Assembly: GCA_037157565.1 (NCBI GenBank)
Contig: JAZHRO010000003.1
Coordinates: 74,402,501-74,466,500, forward strand
Length of the DNA: 64,000 bases
Direction: 5' to 3'
Source of the DNA: Thalassia testudinum
Taxonomy: Eukaryota; Streptophyta; Magnoliopsida; Alismatales; Hydrocharitaceae
Shown here: positions 34,877-46,474 of the stretch, piece by piece
Layout: each line of letters begins with the position of its first letter
Position numbering within the stretch: the stretch's first letter is position 1
Translations under genes and position numbers: made by a program
The notes under the pieces: model-generated
What the model saw: the letters and a program-made list of their open reading frames with translations, nothing else
Database searches by the model: none
What the model was told of the DNA's origin: nothing

Positions 34877-35500
34877 TGTTGAACGGTTTTGCGAATCGCT
34901 ACGCTTTCATATTTGGTTTTGGAAAACCTGTCGTTGTAGTTCGAAAGCGAAGAATTCATGTTCAACAAATAAAATTTATATTGAAAAGAATTCCTGGTCG
35001 AACACAGGGAGGCTACGTTGATCTATATTCGCAATTAAATTATTTTTTTAGGATTTTTGTTAAGCAAGGCGATATAATTACAATGGAGCTATCAAACTAA
35101 GAGAGAGAGAGAGAGAGAGGAAGAGAACATGAATTCAATATTCCAATTGTTTATAAAATTTACACTAGAATGCGGAAAATCAATTACACTATAAAGTAGG
35201 AAAATTCTACACTAGAAAAGCTGTAAATAAGAATGGGAGAGAGAAGTTATCCTCCTCGACGATTGCTTGGAGGACAAGCCGGATGGGACGATGCCTGGAC
35301 GAAGGAGAATGAAGCAGGACGAAGCAGAAGAACAGGAATGGAGTAGCACGCCGTCGTCGTCGCGGGATCCACTTCCGAAGGGGAACGAAAATTGGACTTT
35401 ATCTCGCAAGAAGCATCCCGGGTGTGGGACAAGCTTCTCTTGAGCTTTGAAGCGGTAGAGAGGAGAAAGAAGGGATGAGAATTTCGTATGGAGGGGGTCT

Positions 35501-35510
35501 CCTTTTATAG
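35501..35510 (-). promoter_or_regulatory. TATA box, B1 3' LTR
   Basis: Minus strand CTATAAAAGG followed by AGACCCCC. Confidence 0.6.
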
Positions 35511-35874
35511 TTGCAAGGAGTGGGGGCAAAATGGACATTACAACTTCAAAACAATAAATAAGTGGTCTTTAGTGACGGATAAACCCGTCATGAAAGCCCC
35601 AGTGTGGGCGTAGCTTCTGCACCTACGCGCGCCTCCTCGGCTGCCCGCTCATCAACATCCACGCATGTCCACCGCTTTTCAGCCGTCCGATCGCGAGATC
35701 GGATGGCTTAAGATCCATCCGCGCTCGCTACGTTACGCGCGCCCCGCGCGTCTGATTGCGCATCCGATTGCGCGTCCAATTGCGCATCGACGCTATCGGG
35801 TGCGCGCGGCCATCCAATCTCCATCTGACGCTCCACCCACGCCCAATCGTCGCGCCTTCCAGCCCCCTCTCCAC

Positions 35875-35925
35875 GGCTCGAATTCTCGCCCGGTGCTCGC
35901 AATAGCGCGCTCGACCACTGCACTA
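35875..35925 (-). promoter_or_regulatory. tRNA-like A-box/B-box module, B1 3' LTR
   Basis: Minus strand A-box TAGTGCAGTGG (35925-35915) and B-box-like GAATTCGAGCC (35885-35875). Spacing 40. Decayed relative to the 5' LTR copy (45821-45871). Confidence 0.5.
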
Positions 35926-36527
35926 TGGGGCGTAGAAGCTCGAGTGGATGCTTTTAAAAGCGAGTGCCCACAGCCGTTGGATTAAGATACAACGGTGGAG
36001 AGCGATCAGGCGTGGGGCATTCACAAGATGAAGCAGCCGCTTGGGCAGCTGAGATGGCACCACGTGGCGCTATCTTGGCCGTCCATCTTCTGGAAGTTGT
36101 AGATGGTGCCACGGATGTCGGATTGACTCAATTTTTGTGTCGTTGGGATGCGATCGTCGATCCAAATTCATCCGTGCGGTCGGATTTATCATCTGAAGTG
36201 TAGATTTACACCATCCTGGCCCTTGATCTTCTAGGGTTCCTAGGTCACTATCTGATGCTACGGATGCCTGATTAGGGCGATCTTGGAGCCGTTGAACTCC
36301 AATCGTCGCCCTGATCACATCCATACGGTTGGATCTTTGATCCGAGGCCCCAATACAATATTTGGCTTGTCCAAGCACATAAAAGGAGATAATTAACCTC
36401 CATTTTATTCAAACTACTCTAAGTGCAAGATGATGCATGTAATGCAATATTTATATCATGAAATGCAATCCTATGCTTAAGAACATGCATAAATAGAAAT
36501 TTTAGGAGTGTAAATGTGTTTACATCA

Positions 36528-36541
36528 TACCCCCATGCCTA
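36528..36541 (-). other. Polypurine tract of B1
   Basis: Minus strand TAGGCATGGGGGTA, adjoining the LTR start. Confidence 0.85.
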
Positions 36542-37300
36542 TCTTTTGCTATTACCTAGCAAAAAAACTATAAGCTATTTATAAAAGAATTAGGTTAGAT
36601 TATTTGGACTTGAGTTATTTTTCAATCATTAAGAAATTATCTACTTAGGAACTGAACATTCAAAGACACAATAGTGCCCGGGTATCAGCCAAAATGCAGA
36701 CCACTTCAAGCCCTCGCCTTATTAAGAAGAAAATTTTCCTTTTTTGTCTCTCTTTTTCTCTTTTCTAATTTTTTTTATTTTCAAATTTTCAGGTTTAAGA
36801 GTGGCTTTCTACGGCCATTCAACTCACCCAAAATTTGATGGGAACCCTAAGCTTTAAGCATTTTACTGTGATTGTGATAGACTCGTTGATCGGCAATTAG
36901 AGCGGACTTCAGATTTCTACGCCTCTAGGAGACCTAACCAGAATTCTACCTAAAAGTGTATCTTTACAACCGGTAGCTTTCTCCCTACTTTTATTTTTTT
37001 TATGGGGTTAATAAAAGGGTGAATCCACTGTATATCTCCTCGGTTTATTCTACTTCTCCGCTTCTTCCTAAGTGTTTTGGGAATTTTTAGTGCATTTTCT
37101 AAGCTGGGTTCTGGACAACCGGTTGATGAGCTGTTACCACCGACAACTTGCCAGCCATACTCGTGCGGCGAAGTGTAGCTTATTTCTTTTTGTTCTTTTC
37201 TCCTTTTTTTTTTTTAAAGTAGGTGGCTTCCCTAGTCTAAGATTTACCTAAAGGCAGCAAACTAAGAAAGGTCCAGTGACTGGGCTCTGGACAACCTACC

Positions 37301-37335
37301 TATGGGCTGTTACCCACGATAACTTGCCAGCCATA
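37301..37335 (-). other. Hairpin unit 1 in the B1 3' spacer
   Basis: Minus strand: outer stem TATGG.CT with AG.CCATA (one bulged C), inner stem GTTATC with GGTAAC. Unit 2 is at 37126-37158. Equivalent pairs lie in B2 and D with compensatory stem changes. Confidence 0.55.
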
Positions 37336-37740
37336 TCACCCTAGAAGGTTCATTAGCTACCCAATTTCCGTTAAAATCATCGAACAACGAGTCAGTGCAA
37401 TGAAAGTGTGTAGATGCTTAATACTTAAAATTCCCTCAAATCAGAGGGTGGGTTGATAAGTCGTGTACTTATCACCCAAACTTATTTACTGCAATTACAA
37501 AAGAATTAAGATGGCGAGGACTCAGAAATAAATCCACATTTTAGTGGATACACATGCTAATTAAGTCCAAAGACCTGAGGGGTCTTTGTGTTCAGATCCT
37601 AATGTAAAATTTCTTAGGATTGAAAAGTCCTAATGTCCAACTAATCCTTCCTAATTTTATTTTTAAAAAATTTTTTTAAATAAGAAGAGAGACAATTTAC
37701 ATTGATTTCACAAGGCTAACCAAATAATTCAAGAATGAAT

Positions 37741-37778
37741 CCACCCCCCCATGCCTAGCTGATGCAGTGTCCTCATTG
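37741..37778 (-). other. Post-coding G-rich motif of B1
   Basis: Minus strand CAATGAGGACACTGCATC, then GGCATGGGGGGGTGG, 130 bp after the integrase stop and 1.2 kb before the true PPT. Confidence 0.75.
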
Positions 37779-37908
37779 AAAAAGAGACATGAAAGAAAGG
37801 GTAGAATATGAAAGATGTCACCTGGAAATGAAGCTCGTATCAGCCTTGTGTCATATGTACAATTGCTGAGTTTAATGCCGTTAGCTAGGCGAAGTCCAGC
37901 CAAAGAAG

Positions 37909-39080
37909 TCACAGAATGGCTAGAGCAACAGAGTCTGAGATGGGTTCTGGAAGATTACGGTCAATGACAGGCTTCAAATGTTGACCGTTGACTTTAAAGG
38001 TGTTACCCGTCTTTGGGTCAGAAATATGAACGGCACCATTAGGAAAAATATGATCAATTATGAATGGGCCATTCCATTTAAATCTAAGTTTACCAGGGAA
38101 GACATTAAGTTTAGAATCAAATAACCAGACCTTCTGATTTGGCTCAAAGCTCTTATGGGAAATCAATTGATCATGTAGAGCTTTGGTCCGAGCGTTGTAG
38201 ATCTTGGCATTCTCATAAGCATCATTTCTATGCTCCTCCAACTCAGATAGTTGGAGTTTCCTAGTCTTTCCAGCTAGATTCAGATCTAAATTGCATTGTT
38301 TGATTGCCCAAAATGCCCTGTGTTCAATCTCTACGGGTAGATGGCACGCCTTTCCATACACCAGAATGGAGACATGCCGATAGGCATTTTATACGCCATA
38401 CGGTAGGCCCAAAGAGCGTCCTCAAGCTTTTGAGTCCAATCCTTGCGATCAGGCCTAACCATTTTTTGTAGAATGTTCTTGATCTCTCGATTGGAGATCT
38501 CGGCTTGTCCATTCATTTGGAGATGGTAAGGTGTGGAAATTCGATGATTAACCCCGTATTTGGCCAATAAATTCTGAAATTGGGCATTAGTAAAATGAGT
38601 GCCACCATCACTGATGATAGCCCTCGGAATCCTGAACCTACTGAAGATATTTTTCTTGACAAAATTGATGACCACCTTGTGGTCATTAGTTCGGGTGGGA
38701 ATTGCCTCAATCTATTTGGACACATAATCAACAGCAATAAGAATGTACTGATGTCCAAATGAAGGGATAAAGGGTCCCATGAAATCGATGCCCCAAACAT
38801 CAAAAATTTCTATAGGAAGAATAGGGTTTAGGGGCATCATGTCTCTATTAGTTATGTTCCCAAGTGACTGACATCAAGAACATGACCATGAGAAGTCCTG
38901 GGCATCCTTTAATAAAGACGGCCAATAGAAGCCAGATTGCAAGATTTTTGCAGCCATCTTTCTCCTGGAGAAATGTCCACCACACTTAGATGCATGGCTG
39001 AACTCAAGTATATTGTTGAATTCATTCTCTGGAATGCATCAGTGAATAATCCGATCAGAGCCGATGCGATACAGTTCAGG
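37909..39080 (-). pseudogene. int: B1 integrase, broken
   Basis: Minus strand. Zinc-binding region (SHASKCGGHFSRRK, near 38980), DDE core with [10 protein letters not shown] (near 38790), ISDGGTHF (near 38600) and NREIKNIL (near 38480), then the C-terminal domain ending VALAIL at 37909. Stops lie near 39039, 38880 and 38716 (a Trp codon position in B2). A 4-bp loss near 38360, relative to B2 at 33590, shifts the frame within the VYGKACHLP region. Otherwise the family's usual length. Confidence 0.88.
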
Positions 39081-39860
39081 GTCCTCCCAAAAGTAGTATT
39101 TAGCCTCAAATTTAAGTCTATCTCGTTGTTTCTTGGTCCAATCCTGGGGGATTTGACCAACGGCCAAATAGTTAACAATGTCAGCAAACCATGGGGTGTG
39201 GACACCGAAAACTATAAGAATGGTTTGGTCCGGAAAAGTGTCAGCAATCGGAATGTCCGGACAAGAAGAATCACCTAGGAGTCTCGACAAATGATCCGCT
39301 ACCACATTTTGCACCCCAGCTTTATCCTTGATTTCAAGGTCAAATTCTTGAAGAAGAAGAATCCAACGAATAAGCTGAGGTTTAGCATCCTTTCTAGCCA
39401 AGAGATGTCTCAAGGTCGAGTGGTCGGTAAAAACAATAACATGAGACCCCAAGGGATAAGCCCTGAAATTTTCCAACGCAAATACCACAGCTAGTAATTC
39501 CTTTTCAGTAACAGTGTAATTCCTCTGGGCTTCATCCAGAGTTTTACTAGCGTAGTAAATGACAGAGGGCTTTCAGTCAATTTTTTGACCCAGGACAACC
39601 GCTACCGTGTAATCAGAAGCATTGGTCATGATCTCAAATGGGGCTGTCCAAATTGGTGGTTGCAAAATTGGAGCACAGGTGACTGCCATTTTCAGAAAAT
39701 CAAATGCCTTTCGGCATGATTCGTCAAAAACAAACGGTGTTTCTTTGGAAAGAAGATTGATCAAAGGATGAGCAGCCTTTGAGAAATCCTTGATGAATTT
39801 TCGATAAAAGCCCACATGGCCAAGAAATTATCTGATTTGTTTAACAGATGTGGGATGAGG
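39081..39860 (-). pseudogene. B1 RNase H region, broken
   Basis: Follows RT in the same frame. It opens with the GFYRKFIKDFSK connection segment (39815) and holds the YYASKTLDEAQRNYT, TEKELLAVVFALENFRAY and VFTDHSTLRHLLARKD motifs of Ty3/gypsy RNase H, then EIKDKAGVQNVVADHLSRL. A stop (TGA) after KID (39573) and one after VKQIR (near 39816) interrupt it. It would remove the RNA strand during cDNA synthesis. Confidence 0.85.
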
Positions 39861-40640
39861 AAGTTTAGCGATAGCATCAACCTTAGCTTTGTCTACTTCA
39901 ATTCCTCATTCAGAGATTACATGACCCAAAACGATGCCTTCTTAGGTCATGAAATGACTCTTTTCCGAGCTAAGGACCAGTCGTGTCTTGATACATCGCT
40001 TAAGAATCATTTCTAAATTAGCCAAACAAGAGTCAAATGATTCTCCAAAAATAGAGAAATCATCCATGAAGACTTCCATAAATTCTCCCACCATGTCGGA
40101 AAATATGGCTAGCATACACCTTTGAAAAGTCGCAGGTGCATTGCATAACCCAAAAGGCATCCTACGAAAAGCAAAGGTTTCGTAGGGACAGGTGAAAGTA
40201 GTTTTTTCCTGATCCTCGGGATGGATAGGAACTTGGTTGTATCCCGAGTAGCCATCAAGAAAACAGAAGTACTTCTGCCTGGCTAATTTTTCCAAGATTT
40301 GATCAATGAAGGGTAGGGGAAAATGATCCTTTTTAGTGGTTGTGTTCAGCTTCCTGTAATCAATACAAACTCTCCAAGAGGAAGCTGAACAAGTTGTGAC
40401 AGATTCAGCTCTCTCATTAGTCACAACAGTAATCCCAACTTTCTTTGGAATAATCTGAACGGGACTTACCCAGGGACTGTCAGAGATTGGATAAATAATT
40501 CCTACATCGAGCCACTTGATGATTTCCTTTTTGACCACTTCTCGCATATTTGGATTCAATCTCCTCTGCATCTAGCAAGAAGGGCGGGATCCATCTTCCA
40601 AAAATATTCTATGATTACAGTAAGATGGCTCGATCCCCCT
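39861..40640 (-). pseudogene. RT: B1 reverse transcriptase, broken
   Basis: Ty3/gypsy RT, closest in memory to the Athila branch. Motifs on the minus strand: VCIDYRKLN (near 40370), FPLPFIDQILEKL, FLDGYSGYNQVPIHPEDQEK (near 40230), MPFGLCNAPATFQRCM (near 40150) and the catalytic FMDDFSIFG (near 40060), a F-M-D-D form of the YxDD box. The stretch 40571-39942 is open. A stop just before it (40572) and one after SHFMT (39942) break the chain. In B2 the second site is Gln. Confidence 0.92.
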
Positions 40641-41960
40641 GAGGTCATGAATGGTCCAACCAATTGCCTCCTTATGTTCCTTTAGGACCTTAATTAATTT
40701 AATCTCTTACTCCTTTGTCAATTTAGCACTAATAATCACAGGGAGCATATTCTGCGGTCCTAAAAATTGATATTTTAAATTCTCGGGCAATGGTTTCAAT
40801 TCATGCTGGGGTGGGGTAATGATTGATGGTAAGGTAGGTGTTAAGGATTCGACAAGAGGAAGAGGTTTTGAGTGAAAAAAATCAGTAACCTCTTCCGAAG
40901 ATGTCAGGTCAGAGGGTTGCGGGTCAAATTCATCAACCAAAGAGGAACTTTCAATTGAGGAAACTGTCGAACAAGTTTCAATATTAACATAATCATCATC
41001 AAGTTCCTCAATAAATCCACAATCCTCAAATTTGTTGATCGCCTTAAAAATATCCAATTTCATTCGTTGGTCCCTAAAGGTGATTTCCATGCTACCGCTT
41101 TCATAATTAATGTTGGCCTTTGCGGTAGCCAGGAACGGACGCCCCAGAATGATGGCCGTGTTCCTCAGATTATCTGGTACATCCATATCAAGGACAAGGA
41201 AATCTACAGGAAAATAGAAATCCTTGACCTTAACTATAACATCTTCAATAACACCTCGCGTGTTTGTGACCGAACGGTCCGCTAACTGTAGCGTTACTGA
41301 AGTTGGACGAAGTACACCTAACCCAAACTTCTCGCAGGGAGAAGTCGGAATTAGGTTGATGGATGAACCGAGATCCAAAAGTGCTCTATCAAATGTGTAA
41401 TCTCCGATAACACAAGAAATCAAAGGAGCACCAGGATCTCTCTTTTTCTGAGGGAGGTAGTGCAGGATAACAGAGCTAGCCTGCTCGGAGAGTACCACCT
41501 TCCTCGGAACAGATTCTCTCGACTTACGCTTTTGTGTACATAATTCCTTTAAAAATTTTGCGTAAGCCGGTATGTGCTTGATAGCATCAAGGAGCGGAAT
41601 ATTGATCTCAACATTCTTAAGTAAATTCAGAAGCTCTTCATTGCTATCAACAGACTTCTTTGCTTTGGCTAAGGCTTCAGGAAAAGGAACATGAGTCAGA
41701 TCTTTGGAATTAGGTTCCTGAGCCTTGATTTCTCCTCTAGAATTCTCCTCTCTCTCCCCAGATTCCACAAGATTCAAAAGATCAGAATAGTGTGGTTGTG
41801 GATCCTGAGTCTTCTTACCACTCCTCAAAGTGACAGAATTTGCAGAACCATAAGAATTTGGGTCTTGGGGAGGGTTAGGAAAGATTGGAGGGGCTTGATT
41901 GACCATGAATTGTTGATTAGTAGAAGAAGAAGACGAGGAGCCCTGCTCAACCACCTGAGC
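40641..41960 (-). pseudogene. pro: B1 protease and linker, open for 415 codons
   Basis: The longest open stretch in the window (41954-40707). It includes NSVTLRSGKKTQ (the gag-protease link), the segment SVPRKVVLSEQ, the active site LLDLGSSIN (near 41370; family form LLDLGASIN), LQLADRSVTNTRGVIEDVIV and LGRPFLATAKANINYESG, then an acidic linker into RT. The stop after KLTKE (40707) is Gln in B2. In the same frame as gag and RT, so this was one polyprotein. Confidence 0.88.
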
Positions 41961-43481
41961 TTGTGCGTGCAGGTCCCCTTGATTTCCGTACCCTTGGGCT
42001 TGATTGCTCGAATTTATAATGTTTCGCGGGTTGGGTACGGGTTAGGATGGTAGAGATCCGAGTTGATGAGAGTTAGCAATGAGCCCAGATTGCAAGTTAT
42101 CCAGCGAGTTTTTCATTTGCTGCATGAGCTGGAGAATAGATCCTTGCATCTCAACCATTTGATGGTTCAAATTAGCCTGCCCTGCGGGTTGACGGCCATT
42201 CCAAGCAGGCTGATTGACCTGATTCGGAGGCAACTGAGTATATACTTGACCCTGACCCATTGGTCGTTGCGGAGCGTAGTTGCTGGGTCGGAATTGGGTC
42301 TGTTGCCCCGGATTTTTCCAAGAGAAGTTAGGGTGGTTTCTCTAACTTGGATTATAGGCATTCGAGTAGGGGTTGGATCTAACATTCCCTTGTACAGCAC
42401 AGACATCCTCATAGGGTGAGGATGGAGAGAAAGAAAGGGAAAGATCAGAAAAACTTGGATCAAAGGCCCCAGTTGGGAACCCATGGGGTTCCGAGAAATG
42501 CTGACTCATAGATTAAGTCACATCGAGTTGATTCACGAACTCCCGTCCAGAAGGAGCTCGTGAGGAATGGAATCCCGAATTTTGGGATTGAGTGGATTGT
42601 GAGTTGTTCATAGAATTGCCAGCCATCCACTCTCCCATTCTTTTAGCAACCAAGTCAACCTTATCAAGTTTATTACAAATCAATTCCATATCAAATGAAT
42701 GAGAGTCATGGACTTCATTGACATTTGATTTGGGTTGCTGGGACCGGTTAAAAGTATCTATGGAGGCATGATTAATTGAATTCTCACTAATTTCCTCAAA
42801 TAAATCATGTGTACTATCTGCATCTTTATTGAGGAAATTGCCTCCACAAGAAGCATCCACATGGTTTCTGAGTTGCTCATTCAACCCATGATAGAAGATC
42901 TGCACGAGTTGCCATTTCGGCACCTCGTGCTGTGGACACCTCTGCAATAAGCCCTGGAATCGCTCTCAGGCCACATGAAACTGCTCCCCCGGCGGCTGGG
43001 TAAAGGTAGTGATTGGCTGTCTCAAAGCATTGGTACGACCGACTGGGAAGAATTTCTTCAAAAAGGCCGATTTCAACTCATTCCAAGTTGTAATTTGTCT
43101 TCCTATTGTCCTATACCAATGTGCGGCTTTATCCCTAAGAGAGTGGGGGAAGAGCCTCATGATCATTTGCTCCTCTTTAACATTTCGAGCCTTGGTAGTT
43201 TGGACCAAACTGGTCAAATCTTCCAAGTACTGAAACGGATCTTCGGAGCCAAGCCCATGATAATGTTTAATCAGGCTAAACAACTGGCGCTTGATTTCTA
43301 CATCACCAGCAGGAATCTGTACTCTGGGATGTTCCCCATAATTCGAAGGATCATAAAAATTCTTCAATGGCTGAGCACCCTGCATTCTCTGGAACCATTC
43401 CTGCATTCTCTACATTTGTTCCAGCTGCCTTCGAAATTCTTCCTATGGATTTTCAAGCAGCGGAGGCTGTTGTTCGGCCAT
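41961..43481 (-). pseudogene. gag: B1 gag, broken
   Basis: ATG 43481 (MAEQQPPL) was chosen because B2 (50321) and C (28024) start the same way about 250 bases after the leader block. Capsid core: YHGLGSEDPFQYLEDL, SLRDKAAHWYRTIGRQITTW, SAFLKKFFPVGRTNAL; later DASCGGNFLNKD and RNHPNFSWKN. In-frame stops: TAG at codons 13 (43443-43445) and 24 (43410-43412), both shared with B2; TGA at 42966 where B2 has Trp; TAA at 42513; TAG near 42342; TAA at 42042 where B2 has Gln. Most fit C-to-T change. No CCHC zinc knuckle seen. Confidence 0.88.
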
Positions 43482-44795
43482 GGGATCAAATTGACCAAAA
43501 TCTAACTTGCACCTCCAAGAATGTTCTAATGGTCTTTCCTATCGAGGATTCAATGACCATCGTCCTAGCATAAACTAGGAGAAGGTCGGAAGGACTGGGG
43601 ATAGGGACCCTGCAGCACAACAAAACAAGGCTATCCTTAAGTGGGGTAGCCTAAAGATCTACTGACTCCCAAAACCAGCCTTAAGACTGTAAGTGATTTA
43701 CTCTACTTATGTCTGTTTAATCCAACCAGTTAGAAGGAGGGACTGGGGAGAAGGTTCTTCCTTTGGCTTTCACCTCCGGTTCCTAGTGTACCCCCCAGCC
43801 GCAGTCGTTTGACACTACTCCCCTAGCTAGACATCAGATTAATCAGTACAAGTAGGTTAATCAAAAACAATCTCAGACTAGGCCCTGAAGAGCGAATCAA
43901 ACCTTAATGCTAACGTCTACTCAATTTTATTAAGGCCTGGGATTGTGGTGCTTATGGAATGTGATGGGCCCTTACAATGGCTTGTGCCCTTAATGATTGA
44001 TTGAGATTTGTGTAAGTGAGTGCACAACCAGGGTTTTCAAGCAAGATTATTGATAATGTGTGAATTTTAGTGTTCAAATCTTGCTTAAGTAGCTTTTAGG
44101 GTTTTAAGCTACGTGAATTGCAATCAAGTTTCTAGGCAAACCAAGTTGTAAAACACGGGTGAAGATTGTTTTCCTTTAAAATCAGAAAGAAAGTGGAGTG
44201 CCTGGAATATACCAAGATTGAAAACCCTAAGGAGGAGCTACTTGATGAGTTGGTTTTAAAATAAAGTGGTGCGGCCCAAACAACTCAAACAACTGGCCAC
44301 AAATGCACCACTAAGTTAGGCACTCAAAGATGATTAACCTAGAATGATTTCTACTCTATTATGTGTTGCTTTGTGTGTACCAGTTCCATAGATCAGAACC
44401 CAGTTGAGTAGAAAACAAATCAAGTTGATCAAGTGCCTTGAATGTGGGTGTGTGTTGTGTGTTGAAAATTACCCCACAAGATTATCTTTTTCTTACTTTT
44501 TTTTATGAATGAGGGTGGAATGAATGTGAGTGAAAATCCAAACAACCAAACTATTCCTAGGATTTATACAAACACCTAGGTTAATTGGGATTTGGATTTA
44601 ATGTGGCGAATGAAATCTATGGAGGGTGAAAGAATGGGGAAGCACTTACAGTTGTCTTCAACTGCACTTTACTCCAGTCTACCTCTTGTTGATTCCTTGA
44701 TGGAGGCCTCTGCAAAACAATAGACACAAGAGAAAGCTAGTTAGAAAACAAATAAAGTGCAAGAAATGCAAAGAAACGATCAGAAGTCGTTGCCT
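43482..44795 (-). other. Leader of B1 with conserved block
   Basis: Untranslated leader of about 1.3 kb. The shared block is at 43711-43835 (minus strand: AGTGTCAAACGACTGCGGC, GCCAAAGGAAGAACCTTC, TCCCCAGTCCCTCC). No supported gene elsewhere. Confidence 0.65.
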
Positions 44796-44812
44796 CCCCG
44801 GCAACGGCGCCA
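44796..44812 (-). other. Primer-binding site of B1 (tRNA-Asp)
   Basis: Minus strand TGGCGCCGTTGCCGGGG, an exact complement of the plant tRNA-Asp(GUC) 3' end including CCA; three bases from the LTR. Confidence 0.93.
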
Positions 44813-45037
44813 AAATGTTGAACGGTTTTGCGAATCGCTACGCTTATGTGTTTGGTTTTGGAAAACCTGTCGTTGTAGTTCGAAAGCGAAGAGTTCGTGT
44901 TCAACAAATAAAATTTATACCGAAAAGAATTCCGGGTCGAACACAGGGAGGCTACGTTGATCTATATTTGCAATTATATTTTTTTTTAGGATTTTTGTTA
45001 AGCAAGGCGATATAATTACAATGGAGCTATCAAACTA

Positions 45038-45072
<35 letters not shown>

Positions 45073-45458
45073 GAACATGCATTCAATATTCCAATTGTTT
45101 ATAAAAGTTACACTAGAATGCAGAAAATCAATTACACTATAAAGCAGGAAAATTCTACACTAGAAAAGCTGTAAATAAGAATGGGAGAGAGAAGTCATCC
45201 TCCTCGATCATTGCTTGGAGGATGAGCCGGACGGGACAACACCTGGATGAAGGAGAACGAAGCAGGATGAAGGAGGAGGAAGTAGAAGAACGGGAACGGA
45301 GCAGCACGCCGTCGTCGTCGCGGGATCCAGTTCCGAAGGGGAACGAAAATTGGACTTTATCTCGCAAGAAGTATCCCGGGTGTGGGACAAGCTTCTCTTG
45401 ATCTTTGGAGTGGTAGAGAGGAGAACGAAGGGATGAGAATTTCGTATGGAGGGGGTCT

Positions 45459-45468
45459 CCTTTTATAG
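45459..45468 (-). promoter_or_regulatory. TATA box, B1 5' LTR
   Basis: Minus strand CTATAAAAGG; likely Pol II start for B1 genomic RNA. Confidence 0.65.
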
Positions 45469-45820
45469 TTGCAAGGAGTGGGGGCAAAATGGACATTACA
45501 ACTTTAAAATAATAAATAAGGGGTCTTTAGTGACGGATAAATCCATCACTAAAGCCCCAGTGTGGGCGTAGCTTCCGCACCCACGCGTGCCTCCTCGGCT
45601 GCCTGCTCATCAACGTCCAGGCACGTCCAGCGCTTTCCAGCAGTCTGACTGTGAGATCGGACGGCTTAAGATGGGTCCACGCCCGCTACGTTGCGCGCCC
45701 CCCGCGCGTCAGATTGCACGTCCAATCGCACGTCGACGCTATCGGGCGCACACGGCCGTCCGATCTCCATCTGACACTCCACCCACGCCCAATCGCCGCG
45801 CCTTCCAGCCCCCTCTCCAC

Positions 45821-45871
45821 GGCTCGAACTCGCACCCAGTGCTCACGATAGCGCGCTCGACCACCGCGCTA
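45821..45871 (-). promoter_or_regulatory. tRNA-like A-box/B-box module, B1 5' LTR
   Basis: Minus strand A-box TAGCGCGGTGG (45871-45861) and B-box GAGTTCGAGCC (45831-45821). The D-arm would pair fully: GCGC, loop GGTGGTCGA, GCGC. It lies about 360 bp upstream of the TATA box. No convincing acceptor stem, so not an intact tRNA gene. Confidence 0.6.
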
Positions 45872-46474
45872 TGGGGCGCGGATGGTCGAGCGGACTCTTT
45901 TAAAAGCGGGCACCCACAGCCATTGGATTAATATCCAACGGCGGAGAGCGATCGGGCGCGAGGCCTTCACAAGATGAAGCGGCTGCTTGGGAGACTGAGA
46001 TGGTGCCACGTGACGCTATCTTGGCCGTCCATCTTCTGGAAGTTGTAGATGGTGCCACGGATGTCGGATTGACTCGATTTTTGTGTCGTTGGGCTGCGAT
46101 CGTCAATCCAAATTCATCCGTGCGGTCGGATTTATCATCTGAAGTGCAGATTTACAGCATCCTGGCCCTTGATTTTCTAGGGTTCCTGGGTCACTATCTG
46201 ATGCTACGGATGCCTGATTAGGGTGATCTTGGAGCCGTTGAACTCCAATCATCGCCCTGATCACATCCTTACAGTTGGATCTTTGATCCGAGGCCCCGAT
46301 AAAATATTTTCCCTTTCCAAGCACATAAAAGGAGACAATTAACCTCCATTTTATTCATACTACTCTAAATGCAAGATGATGCATGTAATGCAATATTTAT
46401 ATCATGAAATGCAATCCTATGCTTAAGAACATGCATAAATAGACATTTTAAGTAGTGTAAATGTGTTTACATCA

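Larger units (their letters stand above)
34877..36527 (-). repeat. 3' LTR of B1
   Basis: 1651 bp; minus strand TGATGTAAACAC start, CAACA end. Contains a GA run (35100-35119), TATA box 35501-35510 and the tRNA-like module 35875-35925. Confidence 0.93.
36542..37908 (-). other. 3' spacer of B1 with duplicated hairpin and post-coding motif
   Basis: No env-like ORF is visible between integrase and PPT. Holds the post-coding motif (37741-37778), hairpin units (37301-37335 and 37126-37158) and purine-rich sense tracts (about 37195-37216 and 36735-36790). Confidence 0.65.
34877..46474 (-). mobile_element. Element B1: most complete gag-pol Athila-like element
   Basis: Minus strand, 11,598 bp. TSD GCAAT (34872-34876 and 46475-46479). 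LTRs are 1651 and 1659 bp; in the first 170 bp from the PBS side they differ at about a dozen sites. PBS, leader block, single-frame gag-pol, post-coding motif, duplicated hairpin and PPT are all present. It inserted into the RNase H region of B2. Innermost and youngest by nesting. Confidence 0.93.
44816..46474 (-). repeat. 5' LTR of B1
   Basis: 1659 bp, TG (46474) to CA (44816) on the minus strand. Contains GA-rich tracts (about 45037-45072), a TATA box and the best-preserved B-type tRNA-like module. Confidence 0.93.

Noticed and set aside
36542..37740. An env-like gene between integrase and 3' LTR in B1 and B2
   Set aside because: Some Athila elements have one, but here I see no long ORF, signal peptide or membrane segment; the space holds hairpins and purine tracts.
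42975..43505. A 176-codon plus-strand ORF
   Set aside because: Antisense to the B1 gag capsid region, whose minus-strand frame has clear gag motifs.
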